Below are positions 30,863-42,500 of a DNA stretch of 64,000 nt, one piece after another. The DNA is taken from assembly GCA_963921795.1 (NCBI GenBank), contig OY997642.1:63370749-63434748 (forward strand). Reading direction: 5' to 3'. Origin of the DNA: Nannobrachium achirus. Lineage: Eukaryota; Chordata; Actinopteri; Myctophiformes; Myctophidae. The notes below the pieces were generated by a model. The model searched no databases. It worked only from the letters and a program-made list of their open reading frames with translations, and was not told where the DNA came from. The stretch's first letter is position 1. Each line of letters opens with the position of its first letter. The position numbers were made by a program, and so were the translations under genes.

Positions 30863-32055
30863 TAGGGATGGGTATCGAGAACCGGTTCTTGTTGAGAACC
30901 GGTTCCCCGTGTTTCGGTTCCATGGAATCGTTAGCCAACGTCCTTAACGATTCTGCTATCGATTCCTGCATATGCGCGATGACATCACACACGCGACGCG
31001 CTGCCTTGTTTAGACGTAGCCAACATGTTGTCTAAACAGAGGTGTTCTAAAGTCTGGCTGTATATTTCACGAGAATGTTCATGTTTTGATAATGAGGCGT
31101 CAGCTTTCCTAGTTAAGTTGTTACTCAAGCTCACTGCATGAACGGACAAGTCTCCCGCCGTTCTGTGTCCGAGCTAGAGTGCCCAAAAAAGTTTGTTTTG
31201 CAAGCCCGCCTGCCGCCTCCCACGTTCTTACTACAAAACGGGCGGCATGTCCAATGTGCTCTGTGTTGCTAAATGCTCCCCTATAAATCACATGTGCAAG
31301 AAAGAAAAGCATGTAAATCCTTTGATCCAAAGTGTAGAAGAAGAATGGCTTCTGCTTTAGCGGTGTACAGCAGCAGCTCCGCGAGCTTCGCAACCGACGT
31401 TATGGAGTAGGCTACAGGGGCGCTGGAAGGGGGATCATGAGTTTTTTTTTTACACACACAGAGCTATATTAAAACAATAATGTATTTGACTTTGGGGAAT
31501 ACACTATGTTGAAATAAGGTGTTTGATTATCACATGGTCACCTTGCCACCTCAGGTCGGAAGGGAAGTTGAATTTAAATATTGTTTTCAAATAAATCCCA
31601 CTTTGATGGCACAACAAAGTCTATTTATTTGAGAACTAGAAACTGTCTGTATAGGCTCATTGTTGCAAACTAACACCGTTGTATATGGGGAATAAAAAAC
31701 TGTAGAAAACCATTACAAAAATAATACCCGATGTTGTAGTGTGTGTGTGAGTGACTGACTGACTGTGTGTGTGCATGCGTGCTGTGTGTTGCACTGTGTA
31801 ATAAAATAACTAGTAAACAGCTACTTGTTACACCGTTGTGCGGGAAATAAGCACTCGAAACAGTAATAAAAACCTCTCTAGAAAAAGAAGAAAATGACAG
31901 GAGTAGAACAAGGACTGGAGGAGGTAGAAAAGACCATTGGCCACTTTTTCTGACCAGCCTCCAGCATGGCGAGGGGGCTGAGAATCGATAAGGAATCGAA
32001 TCGATAAGCAGAACCGGAATCGGAATCGCTAAAATCTTAACGATACCCATCCCTA
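30863..32055. mobile_element. 1,193-bp hAT element, non-autonomous
   Basis: Ends TAGGGATGGGTATCG and CGATACCCATCCCTA are perfect inverted complements, flanked by an exact 8-base duplication CCCAGGAG (30855-30862 and 32056-32063). A short plus-strand frame from an ATG at 31025 reads SKVWLYISRE followed by FDNEAS. This recalls the BED-zinc-finger start of hAT transposases, after which the frame is lost. It is therefore a deletion derivative of an autonomous hAT. Confidence 0.9.
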
Positions 32056-32100
32056 CCCAGGAGTTTGCCGAGTCATCTATTTTGTTAAAGTGCTACCCAG

Positions 32101-32143
32101 GAGTTTGACGAGTCATCTATTAAATAGATGACTCGTCAAACTC
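32101..32143. other. 43-nt perfect hairpin within the array
   Basis: A unit ending GACGAGTCATCTATT is followed, after a single A, by its exact inverse AATAGATGACTCGTC: 21-base arms around position 32122. Inversion of one array unit is the simplest reading. Confidence 0.9.
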
Positions 32144-32168
32144 CAAGCTTTAACAACATTTTTGTTAA

Positions 32169-32546
32169 AGCTATACTGTGTAAGTTGCTAAACTAGTGGT
32201 CAGTAGCGGTATTGCAAACCGCGGTCGCGTCTGCCTCAGACCACCGCGTCCGCCCGCACCTCGCCGAGACGATTCTTTAGAGGGGTCTCGCATCCCTCTC
32301 CGACCAGGCATTCTCCTACACCAGACCAGAGTAATGCTGTTCATGCTGTTGTTATGTTGAGGCAAGCTACTTCCTGAGAAGACGGCAAGACGCGCTGTGA
32401 TTGGTCGGCAGTGTATGATCCGTGCTGTGATTGGCCAGTAGTGTATGATCTGGGAGACGCGTATACAGAATGATGCAGATGACGTAATTTTGCCGGGAAA
32501 TGCAATCCCCCTCACGGCCACACGGCTCAGTAGAAAACATATAAAG
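32169..32546. mobile_element. Interrupted TTAA MITE, inverted copy
   Basis: Starts after TTAA (32165-32168) with AGCTATACTGTGTAAGTTG and runs parallel to the inverse of 17371-17860 up to GTAGAAAACATATAAAG (32546). There an F1 copy is inserted. A remnant resembling the continuation, AAGGCTTTTG, appears after the F1 end at about 34565. The remaining roughly 100 bases and the second TTAA end are missing. Confidence 0.75.
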
Positions 32547-33429
32547 ACTAGAAAAGAACATTTCTAAGAAATTGTAAGTGTGCCTGCAGCTCGCTAAGTG
32601 TATGCAACCTTGTATAGCAGTCGGTGTTAGCATGAGCATTTTGCATTAACATTAAAATCATTATTAGAATTTTTTACATCAGCATTTTTATCATTAGCTT
32701 TAACATTAACATTTTTTTAGCATTAGCATTATCATTGATTTTTTTCCTTTAAACATTAGGCATTTGTTAGCATTAGCATTTGTTAACATTAGCATTTGTT
32801 AGCATTAGCATGTGTCAGCATTTGCATGTGTTAGCATAGCATTAGTATGTGTTAACATTAGCATATTTGTTAGCATTAGCACTAGCATTTGTTAGCATTA
32901 GCATGTATTAGCATTAGCATTTGTTAGCATTAGCATTATCATTTGTTAGCATTAGCACTTGTTAGCATTATCATGTATTAGCATTAGCATTTGTTAGCAT
33001 TAGCATTTGTTGGCATTAGCATGTGTTAGCATTAGCATTAGCATTTGTTAGCATTAGCATGTGTTAGCATTAGCATTTGTTAGCATTAGCATTTGTTAAC
33101 ATTAGCATGTGTTAGCATTAACATTAGCATTTGTTAGCATTTGTTAGCATTAGCGTTAGCATTAGCATTTGTTAGCATTAGCATTTGTTAACATTAACAT
33201 GTGTTAGCATTAGCATGTGTTAGCATTTGTTAACATTAGCATTTGTTAGCATTAGCATTTGTTAGCATTAGCATTAGCATTTTTAGCATTAGCATTTGTT
33301 AGCATTAGCATGTGTTAGCATTAGCATTTGTTAGCATTAACATTAGCATTAGCATTAGCGGTTAGCCGTTGGGACTGTGGGACCACCCACCGAGTTTGTG
33401 ACCAGTAACGTGTTGGGAAGTGGAGACAT

Positions 33430-33780
33430 GGCTGTTTAAAGCCCAGCCAATAGGAAGGCAGAGGGGGCGGGGCTTACGCATTTACAGATAGTTCCTATTT
33501 GCCATGTAAGTACACACAGCGAGTTTCGAGACGGTACCATGCTGCCAACTGGAGATAAAGCTGTTTAAAGCTAAGCCAATAGGAAGATAGGTGCAGGGCT
33601 TAAGAGGGGGCGGGGCTTAAGTAATAAGTCCCTATTGGCCGTTTAAGTCCAGACACCAAGTTTCAAGACGGTACCATGCTGTGAACTGGAGTAGTGGCTG
33701 TTTAAAACCCAGCCAATAGGAATACAGAGGGGGCGGGGCTTAATCAATTACAGCTCATCCCTATTGGCCGGAAAAAGACC
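33430..33780 (+). promoter_or_regulatory. Repeated CCAAT / GC-box module in F1
   Basis: Three units of AGCCAATAGGA, then a GC-box (GGGGCGGGGCTTA in the first and third), then CTATTGGCC; the middle unit has a variant GC-box. Same architecture as 19050-19410. NF-Y and Sp1 type site names follow from consensus only. Confidence 0.45.
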
Positions 33781-33970
33781 AAAGTTGTGTGTGCATTTTA
33801 AAGTTTAAATCACGTTGCTAGGCAAACGTTTGGCAGAGTTATGTGGCGCCAATGTTTCTGGGTCCCCCATTCAAAGTCAATGGGGTTTTTGCGCATAGTT
33901 TTTTACGAATTACGTTGCCATGGTAACGCGGATCGGAAAGAAAAGTAATAGCACACCATTCCCGGCCGAG

Positions 33971-34297
33971 CTAGCCTGATTTCCGACTCTACGCTGGGGC
34001 TTGAGTCTGAACGTGTCTCCATTCTACTTGATTGAAAAGGGGAGGGGATTTCAAATTTGAAATCCCCAATCACAAGAAGACTACACTTCCGTCGACCCTC
34101 CCACTCTCTGAGTGCTGCGAGCCTACTGTTAGACCCCCCCCCCCCCCCCCCCCCCCCCTCTCTCTTGCTTTGAATTCATTGGTCCGTGACTCGGTTCGCC
34201 AAGACACCGTATCAAGAGACGCGTCATATGACACATCCAGACCAAGAGATGCAGTTCACTCAGAGAGTGGGCGGGTCTATTGGCTGGAGCCAGGCTA
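33971..34297. mobile_element. 327-bp MITE nested in F1 copy
   Basis: Inserted within CGGCCGAG, which is duplicated on both sides (33963-33970 and 34298-34305). Short inverted ends are CTAGCCTG and the inverse of CAGGCTA. The sequence includes a C-run of over 20 bases (about 34134-34157) and a perfect 24-base palindrome (34044-34067). An 8-base duplication fits hAT-like transposition. Confidence 0.75.
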
Positions 34298-34795
34298 CGG
34301 CCGAGCCGCACATTTTGATGTATATATTGCGGGGGTGGCGTAAATCGTGCGGCAGTTATTACGTGCCGAAATTTCCCCCATTCTAAGTCAATGGGGTTTT
34401 TGGGCGTCGTTTTTTGCGAATTACGTCGCAATCGTAACGCGGATCGGAAAGAAAATAGCACACCATTCCCTGCCAAGTTATTACGTGCCAAAAGATTATT
34501 ATATAAGTATGGCGGATTACAATAAGTGTTTTGCCATTGCATTGCATGGCAGGCACACTTAAAAAGGCTTTTGGGGCGTCATCTATGTTGTTAAAGTGCT
34601 ACTGAGGAGTTTGACGAGTCATCTATTTTGTAAAAGTGCTACTGAGGAGTTTGACGAGTCATCTATTTTGTAAAAGTGCTACTGAGGAGTTTGATGAGTC
34701 ATCTATGTTGTTAAAGTGCTACTGAGGAGTTTGATGAGTCATCTATGTTGTTAAAGTGCTACTGAGGAGTTTGATGAGTCATCTATTTTGTTGCA

Positions 34796-35001
34796 TTTAT
34801 AAAGAATGAATCCAAAATCGGTTACCGATCCAATGTGCCCAAAATAAAGTGCTTCCAGAAACCAAAAATACAGAAATATTCATGATCAAATGGAAAATTA
34901 TCATGACAAAGGAAGCATACATGTAGGCCTACTATGAATGTAAGAGATTATTTAATGATAAAATGCAATTAATTGTCCTATTATTTGTTATTTCCCTCCA
35001 G
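34796..35001. other. Intron sequence before kinase start exon
   Basis: AT-rich, with no repeats recognised. It ends in a good polypyrimidine tract and AG (TTATTTCCCTCCAG, 34988-35001). Confidence 0.6.
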
Positions 35002-35170
35002 ATTAGAGTCTGTGGTGAGAGATGGCACAGAGTGGCAGAGAGACGTTTGGCCCTGACAGCCTGGAGGACTGGGTTTTCATGTGTTCAGGGGGCTTTGGAC
35101 TGGTCTACAAGGCCAAACACAAGGACCGGGGCATCAACGTGGCCATTAAGCTGCTTGATGCTGAGGATGG
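35002..35170 (+). CDS. RIPK-like kinase, first coding exon
   Basis: A splice acceptor (CCCTCCAG) precedes the exon, the ATG lies at 35022 and the donor is GGATGG followed by GTAAGA. Coding therefore covers 35022-35170 (49 codons plus two bases). The product begins MAQSGRETFG and has a glycine-rich loop SGGFGLVYK at about residues 22-30. The ATP-anchoring lysine is in VAIKLL (about 40-45). The first glycine of the usual IGSGGFG loop is replaced by Cys (MCSGGFG). This is the N-lobe of a Ser/Thr kinase of the receptor-interacting (RIPK) or tyrosine-kinase-like group. The acceptor 20 bases before the ATG shows that an untranslated exon lies further upstream. Fish RIPK2, RIPK3 or RIPK4/ANKK1-like identity cannot be separated from this part alone. 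Confidence 0.82.
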
Positions 35171-36035
35171 GTAAGATGACAATGAACTAAAATATCAATA
35201 AATGTAGGTTTTTTACCTACCCATGGCTGTGTCAGTGGTGGTGCAGGAGGGGGGGTTGTACAACATACGATGCAACTGTTCACGTTTGTAGCACTTCCTA
35301 TGGGCAGACCTTAACACATGGGAAGCCAAGGTTTCTAACATTTCTAGCTGTTGCTGCTGCCGCCGTTCACTCACGCTTTATTTTGAAGAGCCTCGGAAGC
35401 TTTGTGCGTGTGCACGTGAGTGTCCGCTGACGATTGAGGAAGATAATCCATTTGTTTACAAACGCTCGCGAAACTAAAATCCAAACCGGGGCCGACCATC
35501 GCGGTAAAGTGTCGTCGTGAAAGTCTGATCTCTGCTTCCCTGGCATTCTTTGCACCTCATTCAGAGATAAAGCCCTTTTTATGTTTCAGCCTAGAATGGA
35601 AATCAATGCAGCCTAGTCGCGCCATTTTCTCTCTCTGGGAGCCACGTTGTGATGTATGGACTAGGGTCATTCTCAGGGAACACAACATGCACGCAGCACG
35701 CTGTACAGTTAACCATTTGTTGTCTCGTTGAGGAACGAGACAACTCCTTTTGGCAGAGCGACCCCTAGTGGCCTTATCTCGTTACTGAACGAGTTTGGCC
35801 CCTTGGGTGTTAAAGTGGTTTCAAGGTGCACTCTATAGAGGCCCCTCAACATTTTGGTGATGATTGGATTTTGAGTTCATAACATCTGGTGTTTTTTGTA
35901 GGAAGAAGCAAAAAGATGTTCTGGCCTGGTGGAGATAGTCATTATGAAATATGTTGATTTACATGAATCACTTATTTCACAATATTCAGTTTTATGTAAC
36001 TGGTTGTACTCTGCTTGTGTCTCCACTCCTAACAG
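35171..36035 (+). other. Intron 865 bp of kinase gene
   Basis: Bounded by GTAAGA and CTCCTAACAG. It contains a small hairpin GTCTCGTT/AACGAGAC (about 35724-35744), with no coding signal. The middle part (35280-35640) has the look of an old repeat, but none is recognised. Confidence 0.75.
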
Positions 36036-36366
36036 CTCTGGTAAGTTGTATGCTGCCCTGTGTCGAGAGGCCGCTTACATGGAAGCTGCAGACCACCAGT
36101 ACGTCCCCAGAGTCTATGGGATGTACTGGGGCCGTGTTCCTGGCCATGGTCCTAAAAAGATACGTGGTATAGTGATGGAGCTGATGGAGGGAGGCTCCCT
36201 GCTGTCCTTTCTACAGACCCTGTCTAAACCTCCACCCTGGCCCCTGGCTTTCCGTCTGGCCCACCAGGTGGCGCTGGCCATGGACTTCCTCCACATCAAG
36301 AAAGGCCTTGTGCACATGGACCTGAAACCTGCCAATATCCTACTGGATGCCAACTTCAATGCCAAG
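36036..36366 (+). CDS. RIPK-like kinase, second coding exon
   Basis: The acceptor CTCCTAACAG and the donor GCCAAG followed by GTATGT delimit 331 bases. Joined to the first coding exon the phase is exact, the split codon giving Gly. The exon carries the alpha-C glutamate in CREAAYMEAA, a hinge VMELMEGGSL and the catalytic loop HMDLKPANILLD. It ends at NAK, just before the expected DFG motif. The Arg before the catalytic Asp is Met, a non-RD kinase loop. RIPK2 and RIPK4 also deviate from HRD here, so this fits the RIPK family. RIPKs act in cytosolic innate-immune and cell-death signalling. The DFG, C-lobe and any death, CARD, RHIM or ankyrin part must lie beyond the window. The frame continues open into the intron without domain content. 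Confidence 0.85.
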
Positions 36367-36535
36367 GTATGTATATATCCCTGCATTTCACCTATAGTAT
36401 TGGGGGGGGGGGGGGGTACTATTTTTTGCACATACTTTGCACATAGTTCTGCTTTTATACTCAAAGCATCTGAGCAGCAGATACAGTGAGTTCATGAGGT
36501 TAAACATAAGGTGTGAAAGTGGTAACACATTAGTA

Positions 36536-39500
36536 GTACACATAGCAGTGGGTTACACCATTAACAACACTTTACACATAGCAGTGGGTTACACCGTTAA
36601 CACCACTTTACACATAGCAGTGGGTTACACCGTTAACACTTTACACATAGTAGTGGTTACACCATTAACACTTTACACATAGCAGTGGTTACACCGTTAA
36701 CACAACTTTACACATAGCAGTGGTTACACCGTTAACACAACTTTACACATAGCAGTGGTTACACCGTTAACAACACTTTACACATAGCAGTGGTTACACT
36801 GTTAACAACACTTTACACATAGCAGTGGTTACACCGTTAACACAACTTTACACATAGCAGTGGTTACACCGTTAACAACACTTTACACATAGCAGTGGTT
36901 ACACCGTTAACAACACTTTACACATAGCAGTGGTTACACCGTTAACAACACTTTACACATAGCAGTGGTTACACCGTTAACAACACTTTACACATAGCAG
37001 TGGTTACACCGTTAACAACACTTTACACATAGCAGTGGTTACACCGTTAACACTTTACACATAGCAGTGGTTACACCGTAAACACTTTACACATAGCAGT
37101 GGTTACACCGTTAACAACACTTTACACATAGCAGTGGTTACACCGTTAACAACACTTTACACATAGCAGTGGTTACACCGTTAACACTTTACACATAGCA
37201 GTGGTTACACCGTTAACACTTTACACATAGCAGTGGTTACACCATTAACAACACTTTACACAGCAGTGGGTTACACCGTTAACACCACTTTACACATAGC
37301 AGTGGGTTACACCGTTAACACTTTACACATAGTAGTGGTTACACCATTAACACTTTACACATAGCAGTGGTTACACCGTTAACAAAACTTTACACATAGC
37401 AGTGGTTACACCGTTAACACAACTTTACACATAGCAGTGGTTACACCGTTAACAACACTTTACACATAGCAGTGGTTACACTGTTAACAACACTTTACAC
37501 ATAGCAGTGGTTACACCATTAACAACACTTTACACAGCAGTGGTTACACCATTAACAACACTTTACACATAGCAGTGGTTGCACCATTAACAACACTTTA
37601 CACATAGCAGTGGTTACACCATTAACAACACTTTACACATAGCAGTGGTTACACCGTTAACACAACTTTACACATAGCAGTGGTTACACCGTTAACACAA
37701 CTTTACACATAGCAGTGGTTACACCGTTAACAACACTTTACACATAGCAGTGGTTACACCGTTAACAACACTTTACACATAGCAGTGGTTACACCGTTAA
37801 CAACACTTTAAACATAGCAGTGGTTACACCATTAACAACACTTTACACATAGCAGTGGTTACACCATTAACAACACTTTACACATAGCAGTGGTTACACC
37901 ATTAACAACACTTTACACATAGCAGTGGTTACACCGTTAACAACACTTTACACATAGCAGTGGTTACACCGTTAACAACACTTTACACATAGCAGTAGGT
38001 TACACCGTTAACAACACTTTACACATAGCAGTGGTTACACCGTTAACAACACTTTACACATAGCAGTGGTTACACCGTTAACACTTTACACATAGCAGTG
38101 GTTACACCGTTAACAAATCTTTACACATAGCAGTGGTTACACCGTTAACACTTTACACATAGCATTGGTTACACCGTTAACACTTTACACATAGCAGTGG
38201 TTACACCATTAAAACACTTTACACATAGCAGTGGTTACACTGTTAACAACACTTTACACATAGCAGTGGTTACACTGTTAACAACACTTTACACATAGCA
38301 GTGGTTACACCGTTAACACTTTACACATAGCAGTGGTTACACCGTTAACAACACTTTACACATAGCAGTGGTTACACCATTAACAACACTTTACACATAG
38401 CAGTGGTTACACCATTAACAACACTTTACACATAGCAGTGGTTACACCATTAACAACACTTTACACATAGCAGTGGTTACACCGTTAACAATACTTTACA
38501 CATAGCAGTGGTTACACCGTTAACAACACTTTACACATAGCAGTGGTTACACCGTTAACAACACTTTACACATAGCAGTGGTTACACCGTTAACAACACT
38601 TTACACATAGCAGTGGTTACACCGTTAACAACACTTTACACATAGCAGTGGTTACACCGTTAACACTTTACACATAGCAGTGGTTACACCGTTAACACTT
38701 TACACATAGCAGTGGTTACACCGTTAACAACACTTTACACATAGCAGTGGTTACACCGTTAACAACACTTTACACATAGCAGTGGTTACACCGTTAACAC
38801 TTTACACATAGCAGTGGTTACACCATTAACAACACTTTACACATAGCAGTGGGTTACACCGTTAACACCACTTTACACATAGCAGTGGGTTACACCGTTA
38901 ACACTTTACACATAGTAGTGGTTACACCATTAACACTTTACACATAGCAGTGGTTACACCGTTAACAAAACTTTACACATAGCAGTGGTTACACCGTTAA
39001 CACAACTTTACACATAGCAGTGGTTACACCGTTAACAACACTTTACACATAGCAGTGGTTACACTGTTAACAACACTTTACACATAGCAGTGGTTACACC
39101 ATTAACAACACTTTACACATAGCAGTGGTTACACCATTAACAACACTTTACACATAGCAGTGGTTGCACCATTAACAACACTTTACACATAGCAGTGGTT
39201 ACACCATTAACAACACTTTACACATAGCAGTGGTTACACCGTTAACACAACTTTACACATAGCAGTGGTTACACCGTTAACACAACTTTACACATAGCAG
39301 TGGTTACACCGTTAACAACACTTTACACATAGCAGTAGGTTACACCGTTAACAACACTTTACACATAGCAGTGGTTACACCGTTAACAACACTTTACACA
39401 TAGCAGTGGTTACACCGTTAACAACACTTTACACATAGCAGTGGTTACACCGTTAACAACACTTTACACATAGCAGTGGTTACACCGTTAACAACACTTT

Positions 39501-42500
39501 ACACATAGCAGTGGTTACACTGTTAACAACACTTTACACATAGCAGTGGTTACACCATTAACAACACTTTACACATAGCAGTGTTTACACCGTTAACAAC
39601 ACTTTACACATAGCAGTGGTTACACCGTTAACAACACTTTACACATAGCAGTAGGTTACACCGTTAACAACACTTTACACATAGCAGTGGTTACACCGTT
39701 AACAACACTTTACACATAGCAGTGGTTACACCGTTAACACTTTACACATAGCAGTGGTTACACCGTTAACAAATCTTTACACATAGCAGTGGTTACACCG
39801 TTAACACTTTACACATAGCAGTGGTTACACCGTTAACACTTTACACATAGCAGTGGTTACACCATTAACAACACTTTACACATAGCAGTGGTTACACTGT
39901 TAACAACACTTTACACATAGCAGTGGTTACACTGTTAACAACACTTTACACATAGCAGTGGTTACACCGTTAACACTTTACACATAGCAGTGGTTACACC
40001 GTTAACAACACTTTACACATAGCAGTGGTTACACCATTAACAACACTTTACACATAGCAGTGGTTACACCATTAACAACACTTTACACATAGCAGTGGTT
40101 ACACCATTAACAACACTTTACACATAGCAGTGGTTACACCGTTAACAATACTTTACACATAGCAGTGGTTACACCGTTAACAACACTTTACACATAGCAG
40201 TGGTTACACCGTTAACAACACTTTACACATAGCAGTGGTTACACCGTTAACAACACTTTACACATAGCAGTGGTTACACCGTTAACAACACTTTACACAT
40301 AGCAGTGGTTACACCGTTAACACTTTACACATAGCAGTGGTTACACCGTTAACACTTTACACATAGCAGTGGTTACACCGTTAACAACACTTTACACATA
40401 GCAGTGGTTACACCGTTAACAACACTTTACACATAGCAGTGGTTACACCGTTAACACTTTACACATAGCAGTGGTTACACCATTAACAACACTTTACACA
40501 TAGCAGTGGGTTACACCGTTAACACCACTTTACACATAGCAGTGGGTTACACCGTTAACACTTTACACATAGTAGTGGTTACACCATTAACACTTTACAC
40601 ATAGCAGTGGTTACACCGTTAACAAAACTTTACACATAGCAGTGGTTACACCGTTAACACAACTTTACACATAGCAGTGGTTACACCGTTAACAACACTT
40701 TACACATAGCAGTGGTTACACTGTTAACAACACTTTACACATAGCAGTGGTTACACCATTAACAACACTTTACACATAGCAGTGGTTACACCATTAACAA
40801 CACTTTACACATAGCAGTGGTTACACCGTTAACAACACTTTACACATAGCAGTGGTTACACCGTTAACAACACTTTACACATAGCAGTGGTTACACTGTT
40901 AACAACACTTTACACATAGCAGTGGTTACACCATTAACAGCACTTTACACATAGCAGTGGTTACACCATTAACACCACTTTACACATAGCAGTGGTTACA
41001 CCGTTAACACAACTTTACACATAGCAGTGGTTACACCGTTAACAACACTTTACACATAGCAGTGGTTACACCGTTAACAACACTTTACACATAGCAGTGG
41101 TTACACCGTTAACAACACTTTACACATAGCAGTGGTTACACCGTTAACAACACTTTACACATAGCAGTGGTTACACCGTTAACAACACTTTACACATAGC
41201 AGTGGTTACACTGTTAACAAATCTTTACACATAGCAGTGGTTACACCGTTAACACTTTACACATAGCAGTGGTTACACCGTTAACACTTTACACATAGCA
41301 GTGGTTACACCATTAACAACACTTTACACATAGCAGTGGTTACACTGTTAACAACACTTTACACATAGCAGTGGTTACACTGTTAACAACACTTTACACA
41401 TAGCAGTGGTTACACCATTAACAACACTTTACACATAGCAGTGGTTACACTGTTAACAACACTTTACACATAGCAGTGGTTACACTGTTAACAACACTTT
41501 ACACATAGCAGTGGTTACACCGTTAACACTTTACACATAGCAGTGGTTACACCGGTAACACTTTACACATAGCAGTGGTTACACCATTAACAACACTTTA
41601 CACATAGCAGTGGTTACACCATTAACAACACTTTACACATAGCAGTGGTTACACCGTTAACACAACTTTACACATAGCAGTGGTTACACCGTTAACACAA
41701 CTTTACACATAGCAGTGGTTACACCATTAACACCACTTTACACATAGCAGTGGTTACACCGTTAACAACACTTTACACATAGCAGTGGTTACACCGTTAA
41801 CAACACTTTACACATAGCAGTGGTTACACCGTTAACAACACTTTACACATAGCAGTGGTTACACTGTTAACAACACTTTACACATAGCAGTGGTTACACC
41901 ATTAACAACACTTTACACATAGCAGTGGTTACACCATTAACACCACTTTACACATAGCAGTGGTTACACCGTTAACACAACTTTACACATAGCAGTGGTT
42001 ACACCGTTAACAACACTTTACACATAGCAGTGGTTACACCGTTAACAACACTTTACACATAGCAGTGGTTACACCGTTAACAACACTTTACACATAGCAG
42101 TGGTTACACCGTTAACAACACTTTACACATAGCAGTGGTTACACCGTTAACAACACTTTACACATAGCAGTGGTTACACTGTTAACAAATCTTTACACAT
42201 AGCAGTGGTTACACCGTTAACACTTTACACATAGCAGTGGTTACACCGTTAACACTTTACACATAGCAGTGGTTACACCGTTAACACTTTACACATAGCA
42301 GTGGTTACACCGTTAACACTTTACACATAGCAGTGGTTACACCATTAACAACACTTTACACATAGCAGTGGTTACACTGTTAACAACACTTTACACATAG
42401 CAGTGGTTACACTGTTAACAACACTTTACACATAGCAGTGGTTACACCATTAACAACACTTTACACATAGCAGTGGTTACACTGTTAACAACACTTTACA

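Larger units (their letters stand above)
32547..34560 (+). mobile_element. F1 element copy, about 2.0 kb
   Basis: Opens ACTAGAAAAGAACATTTC, followed by a variant of TAAGTGTGCCTGCAGCTCGC. Next come a TTAGCATTAGCATTTG array (32640-33358), the CCAAT/GC-box module (33430-33780), the body with CACGTTGCTAGGCAAAC, and the end GGATTACAATAAGTGTTTTG to GGCAGGCACACTTA (34560). It is nested in a TTAA MITE and itself carries a MITE at 33971-34297. No transposase is present. It is the most complete single-orientation copy in the window. Confidence 0.82.
30785..34795 (+). repeat. GTTTGACGAGTCATCTATT array split by insertions
   Basis: Units of about 47 bases (AGTGCTACYSAGGAGTTTGA, GAGTCATCTATKTTGTTAA) occur at 30785-30862, 32056-32160 and 34576-34795. 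The interruptions are a hAT element (30863-32055) and a MITE carrying an F1 copy (32169-34575). The pieces are in the same orientation and resume in register. Confidence 0.85.

Noticed and set aside
35367-35555. Possible extra exon in the 865-bp kinase intron (minus-strand frame)
   Set aside because: Wrong strand for the kinase, no domain, and the flanking exons join in exact phase without it.
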